A stretch of 36,597 nt of DNA, from contig JAJZTZ010000010.1 in the NCBI GenBank assembly GCA_021847305.1, positions 1 to 36,597 on the forward strand, given 5' to 3'. Under the pieces are notes generated by a model, which saw nothing but the letters and a program-made list of their open reading frames with translations, had not been told where the DNA came from and searched no databases. The translations under genes were made by a program, and so were the position numbers. The stretch comes from Pseudomonadota bacterium (GTDB lineage Bacteria; Pseudomonadota; Gammaproteobacteria; Burkholderiales; JAJZQI01). Position 1 is the first letter of the stretch, and each line of letters begins with the position of its first letter. This document shows positions 17,658-25,779 of the stretch, one piece after another.

Positions 17658-19937
17658 GTGGCCGATGGTTTTTATCACCTCAGCATTAGGCGTGGCAGCA
17701 GATCACAGGGTCTGCTGGCAGCGCGAAAGCATGATTACATCATGCGGCTGGGTGATTTTGCCAAGCGTCACGAGGGGGCGCTGGCATTTTCTGAAAGTAG
17801 AAATATGCCTGCGTGGGCGGCTGACAATCCCCGCCAGTTCTGGACGGCCGCAGATGAATTCGAGCGTGCAAATGCAACTGTTTACCATGAAGTTGAATTT
17901 GCCTTGCCTCTCCAGCTGAGTTTCGACCAGCAAATTGAGGCCGTCAGAGAATTTGCCAGTCAAATCTGCGGTGAAAGTCACCCGTACAGCCTGGGCTTAC
18001 ACGACAACCAAGGCAACCCACATGTGCACTTGATGTTCAGTGGGCGGATGCTCGATGGCGTAGAGCGCTCGGCGGAGCAATTTTTTAAAAGGTACAACTC
18101 AAAGTCACCAGAAAAGGGCGGCTGCAAAAAAGCCGCGAGCGGGGAGGCGCGCGGCCAGGAATGGGTCCAAGAAGTGCGTGCTGCCTGGACACAGGTCGCA
18201 AATCGCCACCTGCAAAAGGTGGGCGCAAAAGAGCGAATTGACCACAGGTCATATGCCGATCGTGGAATTCAAAAAACACCAGGCAAACACGTTGGCCGTA
18301 AGGCCGCCGGCATGGAAAAGCGCGGCAAAGTGAGCCGGCGCGGCCTTAAAAACCGCGAGATTCAACATCTTTCCAGCCAACTTGATCACACCCAAAAGGA
18401 GATCTCAAAATATGAGCGTCACGAACGAACTGGAGCAACACGTCGCCCAGCAGCAAGATCCAGTAACACCAAACACCCCCGCCATTTCACTGCATGGAGA
18501 AACGACCGCCCTGCGGATCGTCCAGGATTGCGGACTAGCAGGGCTCGTGCAGTCCATATGCCTGTCCTGCGATCACAGAGTATTGGCCAGGGACACAAAC
18601 AAGCACGCGACACTCTATTGCAAAGAACTATTCAGGGATTTGGAGGGGGTGGCGATCGTGGACTGTACCAGTCACAGCCAGAGCAGCGAGTAATCGACTG
18701 CGCTGGCGATCCGGCACGTCGCCAACTGTTCAAAGCCAAGCTATTGCAAACGGCCTACCGTCAGCAAATCAGCGTAGAGCTAAAAGAGCGCCTGCACTTC
18801 GTGGACGCAACAAGGAACGATCAGATTCTGATCCGCCTTAAAACCCAAAATGGCATCACCACCATTACGGACCATGGGGAAAGAATGGCAGCCAGTTCTG
18901 ATGACCGTGTAACGGTCATCAGCATGGTCCAACTCGCCCGCGCAAAGGGCTGGACCCGCTTATCCATTAACCCCGGCAGCACCCCTCAATTTCGTGCAGC
19001 ACTGCAAGCCGAAGCGGTCGCCCAGGGCTTGCAAATCATTGACCCAAGTTCATCCACCACTCTCAAGGAGGAGAAGACCATGAGTGAAAAACAAGGTGCA
19101 GCAGCAGGCATGGGCATGATGCCCATGCCCGGCGCAGCCGAGCCAGAAAAGAGACAGGACAGCACCACCCCAGCCTGGGTGGTGCCGCTTTCCATCAAAC
19201 TGGAAGAATTAAACCGCCAAGCCGAGGAGTACAGCCGCCGCCGGCGCGAGCTTGGTGAAGCTGAGGACCTCAAAAACGTGCGTCTGAATGCCGTGCTGGC
19301 GCACGCCGACGAGGCCGCCAGGGCGGCATTCGATGAATTCGACAAGCTGCCCCAGCCTGGCACACAAAAAGGCGTTCTTTCCTTCCTCAATCGCGCAGCT
19401 GAGCAAAAGACTTTTGCCGCCGCAAAAGCTCGCGCCGAGGCGCATTGGAATCGAACCTGCCAACACCCCGAGGTGGTGGCCACGATCAAGGCGGCAAAGG
19501 CCAGAAACGACGAACGATTCCAGCTTCAACAATTCCAGATCCCTCAGACCGAACTGGCTATCAAGCACGCCCGTCGCCTGTTGGCAGACCCCGCCGCCGG
19601 CGACAAAGAATTACGCGCCAGCTGGGCGCGATCAAAAGCCATGAAAACCCCGCTGCCTTCCTGGCAGGAAGAGGTCATTGCCCCGATTTTCAAAAGCGAG
19701 GAAGACGGACGTCAGGCCGAGCTCGATGCAGCCTTCAAGCAGCGCCGCGAGCTGGAAGACTCCCACCAAGCCAAAGCCGATGCCCTGCAAAAGCAGCTCG
19801 ACGCCGGCAATCTGCCCGAAGACGTGCAGCAAGAGCTGCAGCAACGTGTGAAGTTTTACCAGGCGCTGGCCGACGGTCGCACCCCGGAGGAGGCCGAAGA
19901 AATTTCAAAAAAATCTGATGCCCCACGCCCGCGATAG
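17658..19937 (+). CDS. mobA: MobA/MobL-family (MOBQ) relaxase with LPD7-like domain
   Basis: Candidate catalytic Tyr27 (KHDYIMRLGDF), ATVYHEVEFALP, HxH motif NPHVHLMFSGR; LPD7-like RLHFVDATRNDQILIRLK...QLARAKGWTRLSINPG. Confidence 0.85.
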   Translation: MADGFYHLSIRRGSRSQGLLAARKHDYIMRLGDFAKRHEGALAFSESRNMPAWAADNPRQFWTAADEFERANATVYHEVEFALPLQLSFDQQIEAVREFASQICGESHPYSLGLHDNQGNPHVHLMFSGRMLDGVERSAEQFFKRYNSKSPEKGGCKKAASGEARGQEWVQEVRAAWTQVANRHLQKVGAKERIDHRSYADRGIQKTPGKHVGRKAAGMEKRGKVSRRGLKNREIQHLSSQLDHTQKEISKYERHERTGATRRPAARSSNTKHPRHFTAWRNDRPADRPGLRTSRARAVHMPVLRSQSIGQGHKQARDTLLQRTIQGFGGGGDRGLYQSQPEQRVIDCAGDPARRQLFKAKLLQTAYRQQISVELKERLHFVDATRNDQILIRLKTQNGITTITDHGERMAASSDDRVTVISMVQLARAKGWTRLSINPGSTPQFRAALQAEAVAQGLQIIDPSSSTTLKEEKTMSEKQGAAAGMGMMPMPGAAEPEKRQDSTTPAWVVPLSIKLEELNRQAEEYSRRRRELGEAEDLKNVRLNAVLAHADEAARAAFDEFDKLPQPGTQKGVLSFLNRAAEQKTFAAAKARAEAHWNRTCQHPEVVATIKAAKARNDERFQLQQFQIPQTELAIKHARRLLADPAAGDKELRASWARSKAMKTPLPSWQEEVIAPIFKSEEDGRQAELDAAFKQRRELEDSHQAKADALQKQLDAGNLPEDVQQELQQRVKFYQALADGRTPEEAEEISKKSDAPRPR
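18412..18693 (+). CDS. candidate ORF nested out of frame in the relaxase gene
   Basis: ATG at 18412 preceded by AAGGAG (18396-18401, 10-nt spacer); 93 aa MSVTNELEQHVAQQQDPVTPNTPAISLHGETTALRIVQ.... Confidence 0.3.
   Translation: MSVTNELEQHVAQQQDPVTPNTPAISLHGETTALRIVQDCGLAGLVQSICLSCDHRVLARDTNKHATLYCKELFRDLEGVAIVDCTSHSQSSE
19081..19937 (+). CDS. candidate in-frame internal translation product of the relaxase gene (C-terminal 285 aa)
   Basis: AAGGAGG (19065-19071) 9 nt upstream of ATG 19081; product starts MSEKQGAAAGMGMMPMPG. Confidence 0.45.
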
Positions 19938-19967
19938 GCCCGCGTGGGGCTGTTCATTTTCTTTTTT
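19920..19967 (+). terminator. candidate intrinsic terminator/attenuator after relaxase
   Basis: GCCCCACGC (19920-19928) / GCGTGGGGC (19942-19950) then TGTTCATTTTCTTTTTT; stem overlaps the relaxase stop. Confidence 0.6.
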
Positions 19968-19981
19968 GCCCGGAGATTTTT

Positions 19982-20224
19982 ATGAAAACCAAAACTCAAA
20001 TTCGCCGCAATCAGGTCTCGATCAGCCCGGTCCTGGTGGAGGATCTGTTTCACCAGATCCCTGGCTGTGAGCACCAGCCTCCAGCTTATGCTGCAGCGAT
20101 GGCCGCGCTGGTACACGAAGATCTGCAAACAATTGCGACTGCATACCGCCATTCCTGCACCACGCGCACAGGCCGCGAGATGGCAAAGCTGTTTATGCAA
20201 AACATGATTCAGGGGGATGAGTGA
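19982..20224 (+). CDS. hypothetical protein (80 aa)
   Basis: ATG 19982, in operon, overlaps next gene start. Confidence 0.55.
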   Translation: MKTKTQIRRNQVSISPVLVEDLFHQIPGCEHQPPAYAAAMAALVHEDLQTIATAYRHSCTTRTGREMAKLFMQNMIQGDE

Positions 20225-20688
20225 TGGGACTGATGACTAAAGTTGGCAAGGGAGCCGGCTGGGTGGGGCGCAGCTGGGCATACTCAATTGGCCTGACCAG
20301 CCTTGCCGGCAGCTTTGCCCGAATCGGCCGCAGCATGTCTGCTGCGGTGCGGGCCGGAGCCGGAGTTAGCAAAAAACAGTACCGGGTTGAGACCTTCCAG
20401 GCCGCTGTCGAACGGCTCGCCCTGACGGATAATGATCTGGCCGAGCGGTTTTCACAGCTTTCCGGTATCTCGTTTTTATATGGACTTGTTACTGTGATTG
20501 CACTGGTGTTTTTTCTTCTCACCCCATTGTCTCAACATCCCATCAACAATTTCATGATGAGCCTGGGTGTGGCGTGGATGTCCGGTGCGAAATTCGTCAC
20601 AACCCGCTTCAGAATGGCGCAGATCCGCTCGCACGAGCTGTTTGGGTTTGGCGATTGGTTTTTCGGACGGACTGGAGGCAAAAAATGA
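20224..20688 (+). CDS. TraX-like conjugation membrane protein
   Basis: FQAAVERLALTDNDLAERFSQLSGISFLYGLVTVIALVFFLL; small TM protein upstream of TraY/DotA as in IncI traX-traY order. Confidence 0.5.
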   Translation: MGLMTKVGKGAGWVGRSWAYSIGLTSLAGSFARIGRSMSAAVRAGAGVSKKQYRVETFQAAVERLALTDNDLAERFSQLSGISFLYGLVTVIALVFFLLTPLSQHPINNFMMSLGVAWMSGAKFVTTRFRMAQIRSHELFGFGDWFFGRTGGKK

Positions 20689-20849
20689 AAATCATCAAGC
20701 TCAAAGCGCCGCTCATCAAAACCCGTATTGCCCGCCAGTTGCACAGCCCTGTGCCTCTCTGGCTGGCCAACTTCGCCGTTGGCTTGCTGGGAGTCTCGGC
20801 CTGGGTCATCCTGATCTTGGACTGGATGGGCAAAATCCATGTCTACTAA
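20685..20849 (+). CDS. small single-TM protein (54 aa)
   Basis: MKIIKLKAPLIKTRIARQLHSPVPLWLANFAVGLLGVSAWVILILDWMGKIHVY; overlaps both neighbours. Confidence 0.6.
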   Translation: MKIIKLKAPLIKTRIARQLHSPVPLWLANFAVGLLGVSAWVILILDWMGKIHVY

Positions 20850-23106
20850 ATTTTTCAAATTTATCACTACCACCGCGCTGCTGGCCGTCGCTGGCAGCGC
20901 TTTTGCCGCCGATGGCGGATTACACGCCTTCACTCCGCCACCAGGGGATGCTGCGGTTGACGTGTTGGCGCAAATCTTCGGTTCATCCATCATTTCTTCC
21001 ATCATTGGAGGAGGTGACGGCGGGGCAAACGATACTGTGCTCGGTTCAGCCATGCGTGTGTTCAATGGAGCCGTCCTTTTCCTGGGTATGATTTTTGTGG
21101 GATACACAACCATTAAAGGGACGCTCGACAGCGCACACGATGGCGTCTTGTTGGGCCGCAAGATGTCCTCTTTGTGGGTTCCGCTCAGAAACGTTGGATC
21201 CACGGCTTTTTTATTGCCCTTGTCTTCTTCTGGTTATTCGCTCATTCAAATCACCACCCTATGGCTTTGCCTTCAGGGTATTGGCATGGCCGATGCTGTC
21301 TGGTCAGCTACTATGAGCAGCCTACAGCGCGGCAATACGCTCGCGCCGGTGTCCGTGCCTTCGGCCAGATCCTTGGCCGCATCTATCCTGCGGTCTGAAG
21401 TCTGTATGGAGGCCTATAACGCCCAGATAAAAGCCGGCGGCGGCAATGATCCGCTTGTTAAGGTGGTGAGAAGCACTCAAACATTATCCAATACCGGGGA
21501 AATCAACGGCGGTGGCGTAGCGGGGGCGATGTCGCCTGCGTATGGCTTGGCCCAGCTGGCATCTTCAACGGCCAACTCGGTCTATTCAGTCACAACCTAT
21601 TCCTGGGCGTCTGACGGCTATGTGAATAAGGATATTTGCGGCTCACTCTCCTGGACAGAGTCGGCTCAATCCGCCATGGGGGCGGGTGATGCAAACGTCG
21701 CTAAGACCCCCATCCTCAATGCGCAATCACGCGCGGTGGAGCAACTGCTTGCTGAGCTGCAGCCGGTGGCTGCTGGCATTGTGTCCAGTGGCGGCAAACT
21801 GCCGGCACCGGGCGTACTCGAACAAGCCGCAGCGCGGTATGAGCAGACAATCGCGAAAGCTGCATCGCAAGCCGTGGCTCAAGGCCCGGAAGCAGGCAAG
21901 ACGCTGTTTGAATCGTATGCCAAGGATGCCGGGTGGCTGTACGCGGGCACCTGGTACAACTCCATTTTAAGATACCAGAACGCAGTGCAATCCAGCGTGA
22001 ACACGTTGCCTGTGACCAAGCCAGTTGCCCTCGATCCTGCTGCTCAGCAAATCATGATCATGATGCCAGGGTACTCGGATTTCATGAATAAGACCGAGGA
22101 ATATATCAAGGACCGCTCAGCCGCCCCACAGGCGGCGGTGGATGCTGAGACGATGGACGCCTCTCAGATCCGCAGCGCTGACGATGCCTGGCGACTTTTG
22201 AGCGCCCCTGTGTTGAGCCTTGTTTCCAAGACAACCAAAGCGATTGCCGGAGCCAACACCAGCCCCTTGTTGCAGATGCAATCCTTGGGCAATGATCTCG
22301 TCTCGGCTGGGGTCGCGGTCAAGGGTATCCAGTTTACCGTCGCAGGCCTGGCCGGCTCGCGGGCTGCGGATTGGACCATCGGCAATGCCTTTAACGTGTC
22401 CCGCGCATTCGAGACCACATACGATTCAATAAGGGTGATTACAAACGGTCTTTGGGTCGCGGGTGTTATTTTGGCGTATTACTTGCCGGCAATGCCCTTT
22501 ATCTACTGGATAACTGCTGTAGCTCGATATTTTATTAGCGTTTGTGAGGCCGTTTTGGCCTCTCCGCTAATGGCCGTATTTATGGCAGCGGAAGGCCATG
22601 ATGTTGTGGGTCGATCTGGGCCGGGTATGCTTTTGTTATTGAGCGTTATTATCACACCCACCCTCCTGTTATTTGGTCTGATTTTCTCCATTTCTTTGAT
22701 GAGTCCCTTGGCGGGAGTGGTGAACAATGGATTTCTGTTGCTGGTTTCTCAAATCACGGGCAGCGGGTTTCTAGGCTTGTTCGGATATATGGCCGTATGC
22801 GTCTTATATGCCGTCATCATGGTTACTGTGATCCATTTTTGCTTGGCCCTCGTGCATGGGCAGACAGCCACGGCAGTGATTCGATGGGTGGCATCACAGG
22901 CTGGAGCAGATGGGGCTGTCCAGGGAGAGCAAGCCAATAGACAGCTCAATGCGGTGGCCAACATGGGTGGGCAGATGGGGGCGGTGAGTCCTCAGCAGGG
23001 GGGCGGTAGTAAGCAAGGGCGCGATGGAGGCGAATCTACAGGGGTTTCTGCGTTGGGGAAAAATGGGGTCTCTAATGCGGATCTGATCAGTGGCCCGAGG
23101 GATTGA
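20839..23106 (+). CDS. DotA/TraY-family type IVB conjugation membrane protein
   Basis: 755 aa, signal peptide, multiple TM; VFNGAVLFLGMIFVGYTTIKGTLDSAHDGVLLGRKMSSLWVPLRNVGSTAFLLPL and C-terminal YYLPAMPFIYWITAVARYFISVCEAVLASPLMAVFMAAEGHDVVGRSGPGMLLLLSVIITPTLLLFG are DotA/TraY-like. Confidence 0.82.
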   Translation: MSTKFFKFITTTALLAVAGSAFAADGGLHAFTPPPGDAAVDVLAQIFGSSIISSIIGGGDGGANDTVLGSAMRVFNGAVLFLGMIFVGYTTIKGTLDSAHDGVLLGRKMSSLWVPLRNVGSTAFLLPLSSSGYSLIQITTLWLCLQGIGMADAVWSATMSSLQRGNTLAPVSVPSARSLAASILRSEVCMEAYNAQIKAGGGNDPLVKVVRSTQTLSNTGEINGGGVAGAMSPAYGLAQLASSTANSVYSVTTYSWASDGYVNKDICGSLSWTESAQSAMGAGDANVAKTPILNAQSRAVEQLLAELQPVAAGIVSSGGKLPAPGVLEQAAARYEQTIAKAASQAVAQGPEAGKTLFESYAKDAGWLYAGTWYNSILRYQNAVQSSVNTLPVTKPVALDPAAQQIMIMMPGYSDFMNKTEEYIKDRSAAPQAAVDAETMDASQIRSADDAWRLLSAPVLSLVSKTTKAIAGANTSPLLQMQSLGNDLVSAGVAVKGIQFTVAGLAGSRAADWTIGNAFNVSRAFETTYDSIRVITNGLWVAGVILAYYLPAMPFIYWITAVARYFISVCEAVLASPLMAVFMAAEGHDVVGRSGPGMLLLLSVIITPTLLLFGLIFSISLMSPLAGVVNNGFLLLVSQITGSGFLGLFGYMAVCVLYAVIMVTVIHFCLALVHGQTATAVIRWVASQAGADGAVQGEQANRQLNAVANMGGQMGAVSPQQGGGSKQGRDGGESTGVSALGKNGVSNADLISGPRD

Positions 23107-23564
23107 TCGTGCGCATCGATCGCATCGATCTAAAGGTGAACGTTTATGGGGGCACCCGTTCACGCGGGCCGGCCCTCCTTGCCTCTTCGCTCCCACTCGT
23201 GGCTTTGCCACCAGTTCCGCTGCGCGCGCTGCTTGCCGGGTTTGGAATCACCCTGCCTGCGACAGCGTGATGCCGAGAAGGACACGTTTTTTCGCACAGA
23301 GAGCGTACCACTCAACGCAAATCATCTCGCCGTGCCGTCCCAGACTCAAGGCACCGCTTCGCTTTCGTCCTCACCCGGTCCCCTACGGGGCTGCGGCTTC
23401 CGGGGCGAATCCTTGATTCTGTGTCGTCCCGTCGAGCTGATAGCTCATCGTGGTTCGCTCCGCGAAAAAATGTGGGAAGGGCAACAGCCAACCATCGGGT
23501 AAGTTAATGGTGGTGGTTCGCCAAGCAAGCCACGGCTCTGCCGGTTTGCTTGTCTCTATAACGG

Positions 23565-23700
23565 TGCGAAATGTCGCAACGAAATTAGAGAAAAACGGGA
23601 TGAAAGGGAATTCCGTTGCGCAATGCCGCAACAAAATTCAGTCGGTTCGCTCAGGAATCGGTGGAATTTCGAATTTCAGTGCGCAATAGCGCAACAAATT
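23565..23700. repeat. three palindromic ~22-bp repeats
   Basis: TGCGAAATGTCGCAACGAAATT (23565), TGCGCAATGCCGCAACAAAATT (23617), TGCGCAATAGCGCAACAAATT (23680); each with a hairpin-forming core. Confidence 0.75.
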
Positions 23701-23711
23701 GGAGGTGGATG

Positions 23712-24188
23712 ATGAGTGTACGAATTATTCGCGGTGAGCTGACCGTCACAGGGCCTTATAAAGACCACGGAGGCAGTGAGCCGAGTGCACGCTATGACTA
23801 CATGCGTTTCGTTGAATCGGGGCGCCAGGTTTATCTGCAAGACGTGGTTGTGCCGGCTTACATTGACTCCTTCATTCGTGCCGGTGTCCGTGCTGTATTT
23901 TATCTGGTTGAGCTGCGGTACCCGACGCTTTTCTTCTGCCGCAAATCGGTCTGGATGATGTATGGGGTGGAGATGGACGGCCAAGTGCACGAAGCGGTTT
24001 CTAAGGTGGCTCGGCGCGTGAGTGGTGGCAATCTGTGGGAGGCGGTGCAATACGCGCTTGTAGGCCTTGTTACCCTGCCTTTGGCGGGGGTTGGAATACT
24101 CCTGCTGATCCTTGCCGCCAGGACGCTGGCTGTGACCTTGCCTGTGGTGAAAATGCGGGCAGCCCTGGCTGATGGGGGCGGGGTATGA
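23712..24188 (+). CDS. membrane protein downstream of TraY (position analogous to excA)
   Basis: GGAGG RBS at 23701; MSVRIIRGELTVTGPYKDHGG...; TM LVTLPLAGVGILLLILAARTLAV. Confidence 0.6.
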   Translation: MSVRIIRGELTVTGPYKDHGGSEPSARYDYMRFVESGRQVYLQDVVVPAYIDSFIRAGVRAVFYLVELRYPTLFFCRKSVWMMYGVEMDGQVHEAVSKVARRVSGGNLWEAVQYALVGLVTLPLAGVGILLLILAARTLAVTLPVVKMRAALADGGGV

Positions 24189-24469
24189 AACGGGGAATTT
24201 TGTTGGTAGGTTTATTGGCCTGCGTGTCGGTGGCCAACGCTGACTCGGGTGCAGCAGCCGCAGATCAAGCTGCGAGCCTGGCTCAGGTGCAAGCCGGATA
24301 CCAGATCAATTGGGAAAAAATTCAAACGGCGTGCGGTCAAGCGCCTGACGGATTGTCTTGCGGCACAAACAATCCCTGTACAGAGGAAAAATTGGAGCAA
24401 TCACGCGCCTGGACGAAATGCGCGATGGCGCAGCTCATGCCCACTCCGGCTGATGTATTGGCGAAATGA
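24185..24469 (+). CDS. small secreted Cys-containing protein
   Basis: Signal peptide MKRGILLVGLLACVSVANA; four Cys in the mature part; ATGA overlap with the upstream gene. Confidence 0.6.
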   Translation: MKRGILLVGLLACVSVANADSGAAAADQAASLAQVQAGYQINWEKIQTACGQAPDGLSCGTNNPCTEEKLEQSRAWTKCAMAQLMPTPADVLAK

Positions 24470-24484
24470 TGCGGGTTTTGTGAA

Positions 24485-24712
24485 ATGAGTCCTAATGCCA
24501 AATTGCGCATACGTGTGGCGCATCTCAAGGAGGTGCTGGACTGGCCGAACACACAACTGATCGAGTTAATACTGTCCACTCGCTCAAATCGGGGCAAAAT
24601 CCCTGCAGAAATAATCGATCGGTACCGGCTGTCCGTCGACTTGGCTCAACAGGTAGAAAGGCTGATTGTGTTTCCGCTGAAGCGGCTTGGACCGATGCCG
24701 CGAAGATGGTGA
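24485..24712 (+). CDS. hypothetical protein (75 aa)
   Basis: MSPNAKLRIRVAHLKEVLDWPNTQLIELILSTRSNRGKIPAEIIDRY. Confidence 0.5.
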   Translation: MSPNAKLRIRVAHLKEVLDWPNTQLIELILSTRSNRGKIPAEIIDRYRLSVDLAQQVERLIVFPLKRLGPMPRRW

Positions 24713-24713
24713 G

Positions 24714-24742
24714 TTATCCACAATTTCTGTGTACAAATTGTG
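24714..24742. promoter_or_regulatory. DnaA-box consensus overlapping an inverted repeat
   Basis: TTATCCACA (24714-24722) and CACAATTT-N8-AAATTGTG (24719-24726/24735-24742). Confidence 0.4.
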
Positions 24743-24807
24743 TGAATGAGCCTATTACGCCTTGTTGGAATTGGGTTTTTTGCGCTGCGTGCAAATTAGG
24801 CAAAATA

Positions 24808-24830
24808 AAAGCCGCGACTGGCGCGGCTTT
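24808..24830. terminator. candidate terminator between convergent gene blocks
   Basis: AAAGCCGCG-ACTGG-CGCGGCTTT perfect 9-bp stem between plus-strand operon and minus-strand genes. Confidence 0.6.
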
Positions 24831-24862
24831 GGGAGGCTTAACAAATTCTTAGGCCATACCTT

Positions 24863-25306
24863 TTAAAGGGCGAGAGTGGGGCTATGCTTTACTCTTAATT
24901 TACCTGCCACCAACTCTTCACCGTCAGCGATGACCTTTGCTATCAAAGTCATTTCATTTTCAATCGCAAATGGAACGATATTCAGATTGGCGCCAATTGT
25001 TAGAATGGTTATGGGATCTTCTGGCGATGTATTCTCCACCGCTTGGGCACTGAGGGTCGCCAGTTCGCTGCCAGGTAGTTCAATATCTTGTAAAATCGTG
25101 CCATTTGACCAAGCAACCACTATTTTCATTGATTTGAATGGTTGGTCTACTTCGGTTGTGCAATAAATGGCGAGAGACAGTTTGGGTAAAAAAGTAGGCA
25201 TGATGGGGACGTGCAATTCCCCGCGATACATGCCCATTAGGCTTAATTTGTTACCTACTTCAGCCCGAATGTCGTCACAGAAATGACAATACGCGTACCT
25301 GTTCAT
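24863..25306 (-). CDS. DUF6941-like protein (element cargo)
   Basis: MNRYAYCHFCDDIRAEVGNKLSLMGMYRGELHVPIMPTFLPKLSLAIYC. Confidence 0.55.
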   Translation of the reverse strand: MNRYAYCHFCDDIRAEVGNKLSLMGMYRGELHVPIMPTFLPKLSLAIYCTTEVDQPFKSMKIVVAWSNGTILQDIELPGSELATLSAQAVENTSPEDPITILTIGANLNIVPFAIENEMTLIAKVIADGEELVAGKLRVKHSPTLAL

Positions 25307-25308
25307 GT

Positions 25309-25779
25309 TTATTTGGCCTCAGCGATGATTTCAGGCTTGCGAGTTGCCTCGACGATCCTCCATAGGTCGTCCATGCTAATGCCAAGGGCACCTGAGAGCT
25401 TATGAGCTGTATCAAATTTTATGTTAATCAAGCCAGCTTCAATTTTTGCTACATGTGGTTGGCTTGTTCCGATCAATTCTGCCAGCGCGCTTTGTGATAG
25501 ACCCTTAGCCAAACGTGCCTTCATAAATGAATCTGCCGGCGAGACTTCATGAATCTCATTTGCCAGCTGTTTTCTGGCGACCAGCATTCCTGCCCGAAAT
25601 TCGGGATTGCTCTTTTCACGCTCATTGATCAAGCTGCTAAGTGAACGACGCTTCCCGTGGGAAGACAGTTTTTCCTGAACTTTGCATTCCTTGAGTGCGA
25701 GCGCATCCGACGTGGCAAATGATGGCTGCTTAAATACATTTACAAGCTCAGTTAATTTTTGGTAAGCCAAGCTGCTCAT
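25309..25779 (-). CDS. HigA-like XRE antitoxin
   Basis: ARLAKGLSQSALAELIGTSQPHVAKIEAGLINIKFDTAHKLSGALGISMDDL; downstream of a RelE/HigB-like gene. Start uncertain (ORF open to 25842). Confidence 0.75.
   Translation of the reverse strand: MSSLAYQKLTELVNVFKQPSFATSDALALKECKVQEKLSSHGKRRSLSSLINEREKSNPEFRAGMLVARKQLANEIHEVSPADSFMKARLAKGLSQSALAELIGTSQPHVAKIEAGLINIKFDTAHKLSGALGISMDDLWRIVEATRKPEIIAEAK

Noticed and set aside
21384-21391. TATCCTGC, an IncP-type nic-like octamer
   Set aside because: Lies inside the DotA/TraY coding sequence with no adjacent inverted repeat; the MOBQ-type site at 17588-17621 is far better supported.
23383-23634. 83-aa minus-strand ORF in the gap after TraY
   Set aside because: No RBS or recognisable domain noted, opposite to the operon, crosses palindromic repeats; kept only as part of the structured gap.
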